The notes: generated by a model from the sequence alone, not told the origin. DNA of 6,229 nt from Clostridiales bacterium UBA4653 (GCA_002405565.1 DHMB01000088.1:1-6229); one strand, 5' to 3'. Counted from the first letter of the stretch, positions 1-5,838 are shown. Numbers and translations: made by a program.

Positions 1-338
1 GGGCAGACCGTATGAACGTAGTTTGCAAGCCCGACATCGGCAACTATGAAAGCGTCGACGCCGTAGCGGTAGGCTCTGAAAATCGTTTCTGCCGCCTCTC
101 CGAGCTCTCTGTCCGAAAGCTGGATGTTGACGGTCATATAAGTTTTTACGCCGAGCGCACGACAGTAGCGGACGGCATTTTTTATTGCGTCTTCATCAAA
201 ATTTTCCGCAAAGCTCCTTGCCGAAAAGCTCTTTGCGCCGAAATATACGGCGTCCGCCCCTCCGGCAACTGCCGCGCGGAGAGCCTCCGGCGACCCTGCG
301 GGAGACAGGAGCTCCGGCAGCTTTTTATTTGTCTGCAT
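1..338 (-). CDS. U32 peptidase-family protein, N-terminal part (runs off the left edge)
   Basis: Reading leftwards from an ATG at 338-336, 112 codons are visible. The N-terminus carries the U32 signature PELLSPAG at residues 8-15, then AAVAGGADAVYFGAKSFSAR at about 22-41, and further on a TYMTVN stretch and a VADVGL stretch typical of the TIM-barrel-like fold of this family. Family knowledge: many proteins once called U32 collagenases or peptidases are RNA-modification factors, for example hydroxylation of rRNA cytidine (RlhA) or tRNA uridine (TrhP), often working with Fe-S clusters. The diagnostic C-terminal cysteines are outside the window, so the subfamily cannot be decided and no symbol is given. 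The start overlaps the end of zapA by 14 bp in another frame, so the two are probably cotranscribed and translationally coupled; only a weak AAAGAG sits upstream. Family assignment is firm, the exact role is not. Confidence 0.9.
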   Translation of the reverse strand, partial: MQTNKKLPELLSPAGSPEALRAAVAGGADAVYFGAKSFSARSFAENFDEDAIKNAVRYCRALGVKTYMTVNIQLSDRELGEAAETIFRAYRYGVDAFIVADVGLANYVHTVC

Positions 339-561
339 TGGATTTCTCTTTGAGCAGTGATTTGAGCTTTACGTTCTCGTCGAGCAGATCGAGCGCGCAG
401 ACAATCGACGCCTTTGTCAGGTCGACGTCGGCGCCCGAAAGCATGAGAGTATGTATTCTCTTTGTCAGCTCCCCTGCAAGCTTTTCAACGTAATCCGGAG
501 CGTCGTCCGAGCAGAGCGAGAGCTTCTCCCCCGCAACCATTATACTGTGCTTGTATTTCAT
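325..561 (-). CDS. zapA: Cell division protein ZapA
   Basis: A 78-residue protein beginning MKYKHSIMVAGEKLSL. The opening matches the short ZapA N-terminal strand pattern that leads into the 'I.G..Y.L' type motif, here V-A-G-E-K-L-S-L. It is followed by a DDAPDYVEKLA segment and an alpha-helical, leucine-rich C-terminal half ending in charged residues (LLDENVKLKSLLKEKSNADK), as expected for the coiled-coil dimer stalk. Family knowledge: ZapA binds FtsZ and promotes bundling of its filaments at the division ring in the cytoplasm. The reading frame is open 11 codons further upstream, but the start at 561-559 is preferred because a strong GAAAGGAG lies 6 bp before it and the protein then begins like other ZapA proteins. 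The next gene on the same strand is a U32-family gene overlapping its last codons; from memory this pairing is common in Clostridia. Confidence 0.88.
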   Translation of the reverse strand: MKYKHSIMVAGEKLSLCSDDAPDYVEKLAGELTKRIHTLMLSGADVDLTKASIVCALDLLDENVKLKSLLKEKSNADK

Positions 562-567
562 AAAATT

Positions 568-575
568 CTCCTTTC
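568..575 (-). promoter_or_regulatory. Ribosome binding site of zapA (decides its start)
   Basis: On the minus strand the sequence GAAAGGAG lies 6 bp before the ATG at 561-559. No comparable site precedes the upstream in-frame ATG codons, so it fixes the zapA start. Confidence 0.8.
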
Positions 576-600
576 GCCGACAAAACATTCGCATTTGCTA

Positions 601-629
601 TTGAATACGGCGAAGATTTATTATATAAT
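601..629 (+). promoter_or_regulatory. Sigma-A-type promoter for thiI
   Basis: The -35 box TTGAAT (601-606) and the -10 box TATAAT (624-629) are separated by 17 bp, the optimal distance. Transcription should start near 636, giving a leader of about 113 nt before the thiI ATG at 749. The spacing and the perfect -10 make this a good candidate; the start point is inferred. Confidence 0.75.
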
Positions 630-635
630 ATTACC

Positions 636-649
636 GTGCCCTTCGGCAC
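636..649. other. Small hairpin at the predicted 5' end of the thiI transcript
   Basis: GTGCC (636-640) and GGCAC (645-649) form a perfect 5-bp inverted repeat around a CTTC loop. It starts at the predicted +1 of the thiI promoter and lies between the two predicted start points of the opposing promoters. It could be an RNA 5'-end hairpin or a DNA operator half-site pair. There is no T-tract, so it is not a terminator. Confidence 0.45.
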
Positions 650-665
650 AGAGTTACACAGGTAC

Positions 666-693
666 ATTATAATACAAACGGAGATTATTTGAA
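666..693 (-). promoter_or_regulatory. Candidate promoter for zapA and the U32-family gene
   Basis: On the minus strand a perfect -10 hexamer TATAAT lies at 671-666. With a 16-bp spacer the -35 would be TTCAAA (693-688), 4 of 6 matches to TTGACA. Transcription would start near 659 and give a leader of about 100 nt. A second minus-strand TATAAT at 625-620 has no credible -35. The octamer ATTATAAT is its own reverse complement, so the -10 also reads on the plus strand. Weak support. Confidence 0.35.
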
Positions 694-734
694 AGACTTT
701 TTCAAAAATTCCGCAAAAAATAACCGAAAAACGA

Positions 735-740
735 AAGGAA
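735..740 (+). promoter_or_regulatory. Ribosome binding site of thiI (decides its start)
   Basis: AAGGAA at 735-740 lies 8 bp before the ATG at 749. A competing GGAG at 680-683 lies 5 bp before an in-frame TTG at 689. The ATG is preferred because ThiI proteins begin at the conserved 'M.EIIL.KYGEI.LKG' motif. Confidence 0.7.
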
Positions 741-748
741 ACGCCGCC

Positions 749-1930
749 ATGCGTGAAATAATACTTTGTAAATACGGCGAAATCACCCTGAAAGGCGCAA
801 ACCGCGCATACTTTGAAAATCTTCTGCGCGAAAGAATACGCAAAAGAATCGCTCCATACGGCAAGTTCAATGTCTACTATATGCAGAGCACCGTATATAT
901 CGAGCCGACAGACGAAAATTGCGATATCGACTCCGCATATGCCGCCGCGAAAAACACTTTCGGCGTTGCGGCTGTGACAAGGGCAATCGAAGCCGAAAAG
1001 GACATCGAAAAGATTATCGAGACGGCGAAAACGTCGTTCATTCCCTATCTCGAAGGCTACAAAACGTTCAAGGTCGAGGGCAAGCGCTCGGACAAGACCT
1101 TCCCGATGACCTCGCCCGAGATTGCAGCAGAGGTCGGCGCGGCGATACTTGAAGCGACAAACGGCAGGATAAAAGTCGACATTCATCACCCCGAGGTCAC
1201 CGTCAGGGCGGAAATACGCGATAAAGCCGCATATCTCTGCGCGGGACAGGAAAGGGCTGTCGGCGGAATGCCGACGGGAAGCAACGGCAGAGGACTTCTT
1301 CTCCTCTCCGGCGGTATCGATTCGCCCGTCGCAGGCTATATGATGGGCAAGCGCGGCGTGCTGATCGAGGGACTGCATTTCGAGAGCTTCCCATATACAA
1401 GCGAGCGCGCAAAGCAGAAGGTCGTCGATCTTGCGGAAATACTCTCCGATTATACCGGCGAAATTCATCTGCACGTCGTTTCTCTGACAAAAATACAGGA
1501 GCTCCTCCGCGACAACTGCGAGGAGGACTATTTCACCCTGCTCCTCCGTCGCTCTATGATGAGAATTGCGGAAAGAGTTGCCGAGGAATACAAATGCGAG
1601 GCGATAATCACAGGAGAATCGCTCGGACAGGTCGCAAGCCAGACAATGCAGGCGCTGGGCGTTACAAACATTATGGCGCACCGCCCCGTTTTCCGTCCGC
1701 TGATCGGAATGGACAAAGAGGAAATCATCGAGATTTCACGCAAAATCGGCACGTTTGATACGTCGATTCTGCCTTTTGAGGACTGCTGCACCGTGTTCAC
1801 CCCCCGCCATCCGAGAACAAAACCGGAGCTCTGGAAGGTCGAACGCGAGGAGGCGAAGGTCGATCTCGCCCCGCTTGAAGACGAAGCCTTCCGCACACTT
1901 TCGACAATCGTTGCGGGCAGAAAATCTTGA
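749..1930 (+). CDS. thiI: tRNA 4-thiouridine synthase / thiazole sulfurtransferase ThiI
   Basis: The 393-residue protein opens with MREIILCKYGEITLKGANRA, the family's characteristic N-terminus (ferredoxin-like domain, about 1-55). A THUMP RNA-binding domain follows (about 55-165), then the adenylating PP-loop SGGIDS (187-192), a SFPYTSERAKQKV segment, and DCCTVFTPRHPRTKP with tandem cysteines 346-347. Family knowledge: ThiI adenylates U8 of tRNA and inserts sulfur received as persulfide from a cysteine desulfurase; the same sulfur relay can feed thiazole synthesis. The length matches the short Gram-positive form without the C-terminal rhodanese domain of the E. coli enzyme, so sulfur delivery must differ. 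The cysteine desulfurase often adjacent in Bacillus is not in this window. A 20-codon upstream extension from TTG 689 is open but lacks family similarity. The leader contains a 7-bp inverted repeat (688-694 with 700-706) but no recognisable TPP riboswitch. Confidence 0.96.
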   Translation: MREIILCKYGEITLKGANRAYFENLLRERIRKRIAPYGKFNVYYMQSTVYIEPTDENCDIDSAYAAAKNTFGVAAVTRAIEAEKDIEKIIETAKTSFIPYLEGYKTFKVEGKRSDKTFPMTSPEIAAEVGAAILEATNGRIKVDIHHPEVTVRAEIRDKAAYLCAGQERAVGGMPTGSNGRGLLLLSGGIDSPVAGYMMGKRGVLIEGLHFESFPYTSERAKQKVVDLAEILSDYTGEIHLHVVSLTKIQELLRDNCEEDYFTLLLRRSMMRIAERVAEEYKCEAIITGESLGQVASQTMQALGVTNIMAHRPVFRPLIGMDKEEIIEISRKIGTFDTSILPFEDCCTVFTPRHPRTKPELWKVEREEAKVDLAPLEDEAFRTLSTIVAGRKS

Positions 1931-1955
1931 CAGACAATATATTTTGTGATATTAT
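1927..1955 (+). promoter_or_regulatory. Sigma-A promoter for the MinD-like/MGS-like unit, overlapping the thiI stop
   Basis: A perfect -35 TTGACA (1927-1932) contains the TGA stop codon of thiI (1928-1930). Seventeen bp later lies TATTAT (1950-1955, 5 of 6 matches), preceded by TGA, which makes an extended -10 (TGN before the hexamer). No terminator separates thiI from this promoter, so read-through from thiI is also possible. Predicted start near 1962, giving a leader of about 26 nt. Confidence 0.8.
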
Positions 1956-1987
1956 AAATCTATCTTGAACATGAAAGGGGTGCGCCT

Positions 1988-2776
1988 ATGCCCGAAAACG
2001 GATTCCGTCCGTCGAGGATAATTCTTTTCACCTCCTGCAAGGGCGGCGTCGGCAAGTCGACGGTGTGCGCAAACCTTGCAATGTCGCTTGCTCTGCGCGG
2101 AAAAAGCGTGTTGATGATCGACTGCGACTTCGGAAGCCGCTGCCTTGATCTCGTTGCAGGCTTTTCGGACGATGTTGTCTACGATATCGCGGACGCCGTG
2201 CTCGGCAGGGTTCCGCCGGAAAGGGTCATCGTGCCGGACAGGCGGACGGACAAGCTGTTCTTCATTGCGGCGCCGTACAATTTTGATACGAGAATGAACA
2301 TTTTCTCGTTCCGGCGCACCGTTTCCGCTTATGCGAATTGCGGAAAATACGATTACATTTTCATAGATACCCCCGGAGGAATCGGCGAGCCGCTCGCTTT
2401 TGCCTCCTCCGTTGCCGATACGGCATATATCGTCACCTCGCCGACAAGGGCTTCAGTCCGCGCGGCGGACAAAACGGCGGCATTCCTCTATGACAGAGGC
2501 GTGCGGCATCTGCGGCTGATAATAAACCAGGTGACGGGAAAGCGCGCTTCGACGGAAAAGCTCCGCCTTATCGACATAATCGACGGCGCAGCCGTAAAGC
2601 TGATAGGCGCGGTTCCCTATGATTACGAGCTCGTCCGCGCAGGAGACGAAGGCAAGCTGACAGACGAGCTTTACAGCAGAAACATAACCCGCGCGTTCGA
2701 TAATATCGCCGCGCGCACAGAGGGAGAAAACGTCCCGCTGTTTTATAAGATAAGAAGACTGAAAACACTTAAATAA
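1988..2776 (+). CDS. minD: MinD-type (ParA/MinD family) ATPase without MinC/MinE neighbours
   Basis: This 262-residue P-loop ATPase has the deviant Walker A CKGGVGKST (17-25) with the family's signature lysine K18 and P-loop lysine K23. The switch region DCDFGSRCLD (45-54) matches MinD's D.D.GLRNLD. VVYDIADAVLGR (63-74) matches the conserved MinD VVYD segment, and the Walker B region is DYIFIDTPGGIG (122-133). SPTRASVRAADK matches the MinD 'TTPE.S.VRDADR' segment. The end, GENVPLFYKIRRLKTLK, places a short basic/hydrophobic tail where MinD has its amphipathic membrane-targeting helix. Family knowledge: MinD dimerises on the membrane with ATP and positions division or other cargo. Deviations are Cys before the P-loop lysine and SRC in place of LRN. 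An AAAGGGG site precedes the ATG. The next gene follows after 27 bp and is probably in the same operon. MinD subfamily membership is well supported; a Min-system role is not, and FlhG-like or other ParA roles remain possible. Confidence 0.85.
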   Translation: MPENGFRPSRIILFTSCKGGVGKSTVCANLAMSLALRGKSVLMIDCDFGSRCLDLVAGFSDDVVYDIADAVLGRVPPERVIVPDRRTDKLFFIAAPYNFDTRMNIFSFRRTVSAYANCGKYDYIFIDTPGGIGEPLAFASSVADTAYIVTSPTRASVRAADKTAAFLYDRGVRHLRLIINQVTGKRASTEKLRLIDIIDGAAVKLIGAVPYDYELVRAGDEGKLTDELYSRNITRAFDNIAARTEGENVPLFYKIRRLKTLK

Positions 2777-2803
2777 GCAGGCAAGCGAAAGGAGAATTCC
2801 CGT

Positions 2804-3238
2804 ATGGAAATAGCGTTGATAGCAAATGACACGAAAAAAGAGCTTATGACCCAGTTCTGCATTGCATATTGCGGCGTTCTGGCAAAGCACAATCTCTGCG
2901 CCACAAAGATGACGGGGAGACTTATCTCCGAGGCGACGGGGCTTGTAATCGAGCATGTGCTTCCCGGAAGACAGGGCGGAGTTCAGCAGATATCCTCGCG
3001 TATTGAATATAACGAAATCGACGCCGTCGTATATTTCCACGACCCCGCCGATGAGTTTGACGCAAACGACAACTCCCTCATCCGCAAGTGCGACGCAAAC
3101 AACGTCCCGATAGCGACGAACATCGCAACGGCAGAGCTCATCATAACGGCTATCGACCGCGGCGACCTTGACTGGCGCGAGCTTGTCAACCCCAATTCGG
3201 AATATAACCGCAAAAAGCGCGAACATTCCGGTAAATAA
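2804..3238 (+). CDS. Methylglyoxal-synthase-fold protein with substituted catalytic residues
   Basis: The 144-residue protein aligns along its length with methylglyoxal synthase (MgsA), which converts dihydroxyacetone phosphate to methylglyoxal. Shared blocks are IALIAND, TGRLISEATG (37-46), GGVQQ (58-62), DP (80-81), VPIATNIATAE (101-111) and RGDLDWRELVNP (119-130). Compared with E. coli MgsA from memory, the catalytic base Asp71 is Val60, His19 is Asn8, phosphate-contact Thr47 is Met36, Ser65 is Pro54, and the HDPD segment carrying His98/Asp101 has become FDAND after a two-residue gap. Asp20, Lys23, Thr45, Gly66 and Asp91 are kept as Asp9, Lys12, Thr34, Gly55 and Asp80. It is therefore an mgsA homologue, but I withhold the symbol because activity is doubtful; a ligand-binding or regulatory role is possible. 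A basic tail (about 132-144) ends the protein. AAAGGAG lies 9 bp before the ATG. It follows the MinD-like gene and precedes a strong terminator. Confidence 0.9.
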   Translation: MEIALIANDTKKELMTQFCIAYCGVLAKHNLCATKMTGRLISEATGLVIEHVLPGRQGGVQQISSRIEYNEIDAVVYFHDPADEFDANDNSLIRKCDANNVPIATNIATAELIITAIDRGDLDWRELVNPNSEYNRKKREHSGK

Positions 3239-3244
3239 GAAAGC

Positions 3245-3279
3245 AAAATCCGCCCCCGCAAAAGGCAGGGGCGGATTTT
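3245..3279. terminator. Rho-independent terminator after the MinD/MGS unit
   Basis: AAAATCCGCCCC (3245-3256) pairs perfectly with GGGGCGGATTTT (3268-3279), a 12-bp stem around an 11-nt loop that can add two GC pairs (3258-3259 with 3265-3266). A-rich and T-rich arm ends make it symmetrical, though the T run is only four. It starts 6 bp after the stop codon of the MGS-like gene and isolates this unit from htpG. Confidence 0.9.
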
Positions 3280-3330
3280 CCCGAATATATGATCGATTTT
3301 TCGGATCAAAAAATGAAAGGATGATGATTT

Positions 3331-5205
3331 ATGTCCGAAATTGAAAAGGGCGGAATATCCGTCCAGACAGAGCATATCTTCCCCATTATAAAAAAGTGGC
3401 TTTATTCGGAGAAGGAAATTTTCCTCCGCGAAATAGTTTCAAACTCCGTGGACGCCATCACAAAGCTCCGCAGACTCTCTTCGATAGGCGAAGCCAATTT
3501 CGCCTCTGAAAATTACAGAGTTGACGTAACCGTCGATAAAGACGCAAAAACGCTGACCGTTTCCGACAACGGTATCGGAATGACAGAAGAGGAGCTGAAA
3601 AAGTACCTCTGCAACATTGCCCTCTCCGGCGCTATGGACTTCATCTCGAAATACGAAGGCTCCGAAGAAAGCGGAACAGGCATAATCGGGCATTTCGGTC
3701 TCGGTTTCTATTCCGCGTTTATGGCGGCAGACAAGGTTGAGGTTGTGACAAAGTCGTTTACAGACTCGCCCTCCGTCCATTGGACGTGCGCCGAATCCGG
3801 CGAATATGAGATAACCGAAGGCGAAAGAGAAACGCACGGAACAGACGTCATAATGCATATCAACGCAGACAGCGAGGAATATCTTGATTATCATCGCGTT
3901 CTCGCCGTTCTTCAGAAATACTGCTCGTTTATGACAGAAGATATCTATCTTCACGGCGAAGATGAGCACGAGCACAAATGCGAATGCGGTCACGACCATG
4001 ACGAAGGCGAAGAATGTGAGTGTGAGCACGAGGAAAAGCCGATAAACGACAAGTCCCCGCTCTGGCAGAAGTCGCCCTCGGAATGTACCGAGGAGGAATA
4101 TAAAGAGTTCTATTCAAAGGTATTTCCCGGCAAGCGCGACCCGCTCTTCCACATCCATATAAACGCGGATTATCCTCTCAACTTCAAGGGAATTCTCTAT
4201 TTCCCGAGAATCGACAGCGAGTTTGAATCGCTTGAGGGCGAAGTCAAGCTGTATTATAACTCGGTTTTCGTTGCAGACAACATAAAAGAGGTCATTCCCG
4301 AATATATGCTCATGCTTTGCGGCGTGCTTGACTGCCCCGACCTGCCGCTCAACGTTTCGAGAAGCTATCTTCAGAACAGCGCATACGTCAGCAAGATAAG
4401 CGCGCACATTTCAAAGAAAGTCGCCGACAAGCTGACGTCCATGGCAAACACCGAGCGCGAGGCTTATGAAAAAATCTGGAGCGACATAAGAACTTTCATC
4501 GAATACGGCTGTCTCAAGGACAGAAAGTTCAATGAAAAGGTCAAAGACGCCGTTCTCTTCCGCGATACGGACGACAAATGCGTAACCCTTTCGGAGTATC
4601 TCGAAGAAGCCAAGGAAACGCACGAAAAAACCGTCTATTACACGACAGACAAAACGGCGCAGGCACAATACATCTCAATGTTCCGCGCAAAGGGATTCCG
4701 CGTATGCGTGCTTGACACCGTTATAGATTCGCAGTACATCACCATGCTTGAGCGCGAAAACGACGGGCTGAAATTCCTTCGCGTCGATTCGGACATTTCC
4801 GGCGCACTTTCGGATAAAGAGGCGGAGGCCGTCGACAGCGAAGTCGTCAAAGCCGCTTTCGTAAAAGCGTCGGGTGACGAAACGCTTGAGGTCAAATTTG
4901 CAAAGCTGGATGACGAAAATGTTCCCGCAATGCTCGGCACATCGGAAGAAAGCCGTCGCTTTGAGGATATGATGAGAATATACGGCATTGACCCGAAGAC
5001 CATGCCGCAGAAAGCTGTGCTGACCGTAAACACGTCGTGCCCGCTGATAAAGTCGCTTGAAGAAAAGCTCTCCTCCGGCGATGAAAAGGCAGATATTCTC
5101 GCAAAGAGCATATATCGTCTTGCAACTCTTTCCTTCCGCCGTCTCTCCGGCGACGAAATGAAGGATTTCCTTTCGGAGAGCTACGAAATTCTTAAAATGA
5201 TCTGA
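3331..5205 (+). CDS. htpG: Molecular chaperone HtpG (Hsp90)
   Basis: This 624-residue cytosolic ATP-driven chaperone has the full Hsp90 layout. The N-terminal GHKL ATPase domain (about 1-207) contains REIVSN with E34 and N38, DNGIGM (79-84) and the lid motif GHFGLGF (120-126). A linker (208-237) precedes the middle domain, which starts near SPLW and carries the catalytic arginine R344 in LNVSRSYLQ. The C-terminal dimerisation domain follows; there is no MEEVD tail, as usual in bacteria. The linker is unusual: residues 208-235 hold four cysteines as two CEC triplets (217/219 and 229/231), histidines at 208, 213, 215, 221, 223 and 233, and many acidic residues, resembling a metal-binding segment. 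GAAAGGA lies 9 bp before the ATG. I find no CIRCE operator and no convincing promoter in the 51 bp after the preceding terminator; a TATGAT at 3288-3293 lacks a -35. The next gene begins 11 bp downstream. Confidence 0.97.
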   Translation: MSEIEKGGISVQTEHIFPIIKKWLYSEKEIFLREIVSNSVDAITKLRRLSSIGEANFASENYRVDVTVDKDAKTLTVSDNGIGMTEEELKKYLCNIALSGAMDFISKYEGSEESGTGIIGHFGLGFYSAFMAADKVEVVTKSFTDSPSVHWTCAESGEYEITEGERETHGTDVIMHINADSEEYLDYHRVLAVLQKYCSFMTEDIYLHGEDEHEHKCECGHDHDEGEECECEHEEKPINDKSPLWQKSPSECTEEEYKEFYSKVFPGKRDPLFHIHINADYPLNFKGILYFPRIDSEFESLEGEVKLYYNSVFVADNIKEVIPEYMLMLCGVLDCPDLPLNVSRSYLQNSAYVSKISAHISKKVADKLTSMANTEREAYEKIWSDIRTFIEYGCLKDRKFNEKVKDAVLFRDTDDKCVTLSEYLEEAKETHEKTVYYTTDKTAQAQYISMFRAKGFRVCVLDTVIDSQYITMLERENDGLKFLRVDSDISGALSDKEAEAVDSEVVKAAFVKASGDETLEVKFAKLDDENVPAMLGTSEESRRFEDMMRIYGIDPKTMPQKAVLTVNTSCPLIKSLEEKLSSGDEKADILAKSIYRLATLSFRRLSGDEMKDFLSESYEILKMI

Positions 5206-5207
5206 GG
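5203..5207 (+). promoter_or_regulatory. Ribosome binding site overlapping the htpG stop codon
   Basis: GAGG (5204-5207) shares two bases with the TGA stop of htpG (5203-5205) and lies 9 bp before the ATG at 5217. Ribosomes finishing htpG would land on it, so translation of the two genes is probably coupled. Confidence 0.65.
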
Positions 5208-5216
5208 TAAAAGAAA

Positions 5217-5786
5217 ATGAGCAAAAGTCTTTATAAAGGTATCCCGTTCAAGGAAGAAGAGGAGGCAAACGAGCATTTTTCGCAGTTTGCCGTCGCCGCA
5301 AAGCCGACCCAGAAGGATAAGCTGACGCGCCTCTTTCTCACCCTGTTTTACATCATCTTTGCAGGCGGATATGTCGTTCTGTTTACGGTTGTCGTAAAGA
5401 TTCCGTATGTAATCGCGATTCTGCCGTTCTTCCTCTGGATGTTCTGGTATTTCACATGGAAGCGCACTCAGAGAGAATATGTTTATATCGTCTGCCGCGG
5501 CACCTTCTATATTTATGCCGTCGACGGTTACGGCAACGCAAAGGAAGTCTATCAGGCAGTAGTTTCCTCCCTTGACAAGGTCGCTCCCGCCTCATTTATG
5601 GCGACATCACAGCCCGACAGGAAGCTCATGTATTGTTCTTCCCCCAGCCTCGGCGAGCTTTACTGTGCCCTTTCATCTGACAACGGAACAACGACCGCCG
5701 TATATTTCGACCCTTCGTCAAAGCTGCTCTCTTCGCTGCGCTATTACGGCGGCGAAAATGTTACGGTTGTGATGGTTTCGAGATAA
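5217..5786 (+). CDS. Two-helix membrane protein of unknown function, probably cotranscribed with htpG
   Basis: I do not recognise this 189-residue protein with confidence. It has an acidic, soluble N-terminus (1-30, with a KEEEEANEH run), two adjacent hydrophobic helices (about 38-60 and 62-80) joined by a very short KIP turn, then a KR-rich stop (82-86). The C-terminal domain (about 87-189) looks beta-rich with alternating hydrophobic and aromatic residues (EYVYIV, TFYIYAV). The layout resembles small Clostridial DUF proteins with a membrane hairpin followed by a PH-like or split-barrel domain; that is an impression only. By the positive-inside rule both termini are probably cytoplasmic. The gene starts 11 bp after htpG, and its ribosome binding site (TGAGG, 5203-5207) overlaps the htpG stop codon, which implies cotranscription and translational coupling. 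Whether it works with the chaperone cannot be told. No terminator follows before the next promoter. Confidence 0.85.
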   Translation: MSKSLYKGIPFKEEEEANEHFSQFAVAAKPTQKDKLTRLFLTLFYIIFAGGYVVLFTVVVKIPYVIAILPFFLWMFWYFTWKRTQREYVYIVCRGTFYIYAVDGYGNAKEVYQAVVSSLDKVAPASFMATSQPDRKLMYCSSPSLGELYCALSSDNGTTTAVYFDPSSKLLSSLRYYGGENVTVVMVSR

Positions 5787-5802
5787 AATTCGCCCATTCC
5801 GG

Positions 5803-5830
5803 TTGACAAAATCTTTTTCGGTGATATAAT
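5803..5830 (+). promoter_or_regulatory. Near-perfect sigma-A promoter of the 94-residue membrane protein gene
   Basis: TTGACA (5803-5808) and TATAAT (5825-5830) both match consensus exactly, with a 16-bp spacer, and TGA immediately before the -10 makes it an extended -10. It is the strongest promoter in the window by inspection. Transcription should begin near 5837, just before the tandem repeats. Confidence 0.9.
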
Positions 5831-5838
5831 ACCTATTG

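Noticed and set aside
12..353. Plus-strand open frame at the left edge
   Set aside because: The opposite strand encodes the clear U32 N-terminus, and the plus-strand product has no similarity.
689..748. Upstream TTG start for thiI giving 20 extra residues
   Set aside because: It has a GGAG before it, but the extra residues do not resemble ThiI and the ATG at 749 has its own ribosome binding site and the conserved family start.
636..748. Possible TPP riboswitch in the thiI leader
   Set aside because: The leader is only about 113 nt, lacks the CUGAGA-type conserved core, and ThiI is not restricted to thiamine synthesis.
485..1681. A long minus-strand open frame (398 codons) antisense to thiI
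   Set aside because: It lies opposite the well-supported thiI gene, its product shows no recognisable motif and is Cys/Phe-rich, and no ribosome binding site was found. It is a shadow of thiI codon bias.
1988..2776. Plasmid-type ParA or plasmid partition locus
   Set aside because: There is no ParB gene or parS-like repeat nearby, the sequence matches MinD signatures (VVYD segment, C-terminal basic tail), and the flanking genes are chromosomal housekeeping genes.
2453..3226. A 257-codon minus-strand open frame antisense to the MinD-like and MGS-like genes
   Set aside because: It spans two recognised genes and the gap between them and resembles no family. The opposite strand explains the open frame.
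3280..3330. CIRCE operator or heat-shock promoter before htpG
   Set aside because: No TTAGCACTC/GAGTGCTAA repeat is present, and the TATGAT at 3288-3293 has no -35. The GATC...GATC pair at 3291-3307 is a short, bulged inverted repeat of little weight.
3439..4029. Minus-strand open frame (196 codons) opposite htpG
   Set aside because: It is antisense to the conserved ATPase domain of HtpG, and its hydrophobic stretches arise from the reverse complement of the acidic/Cys-rich linker codons.
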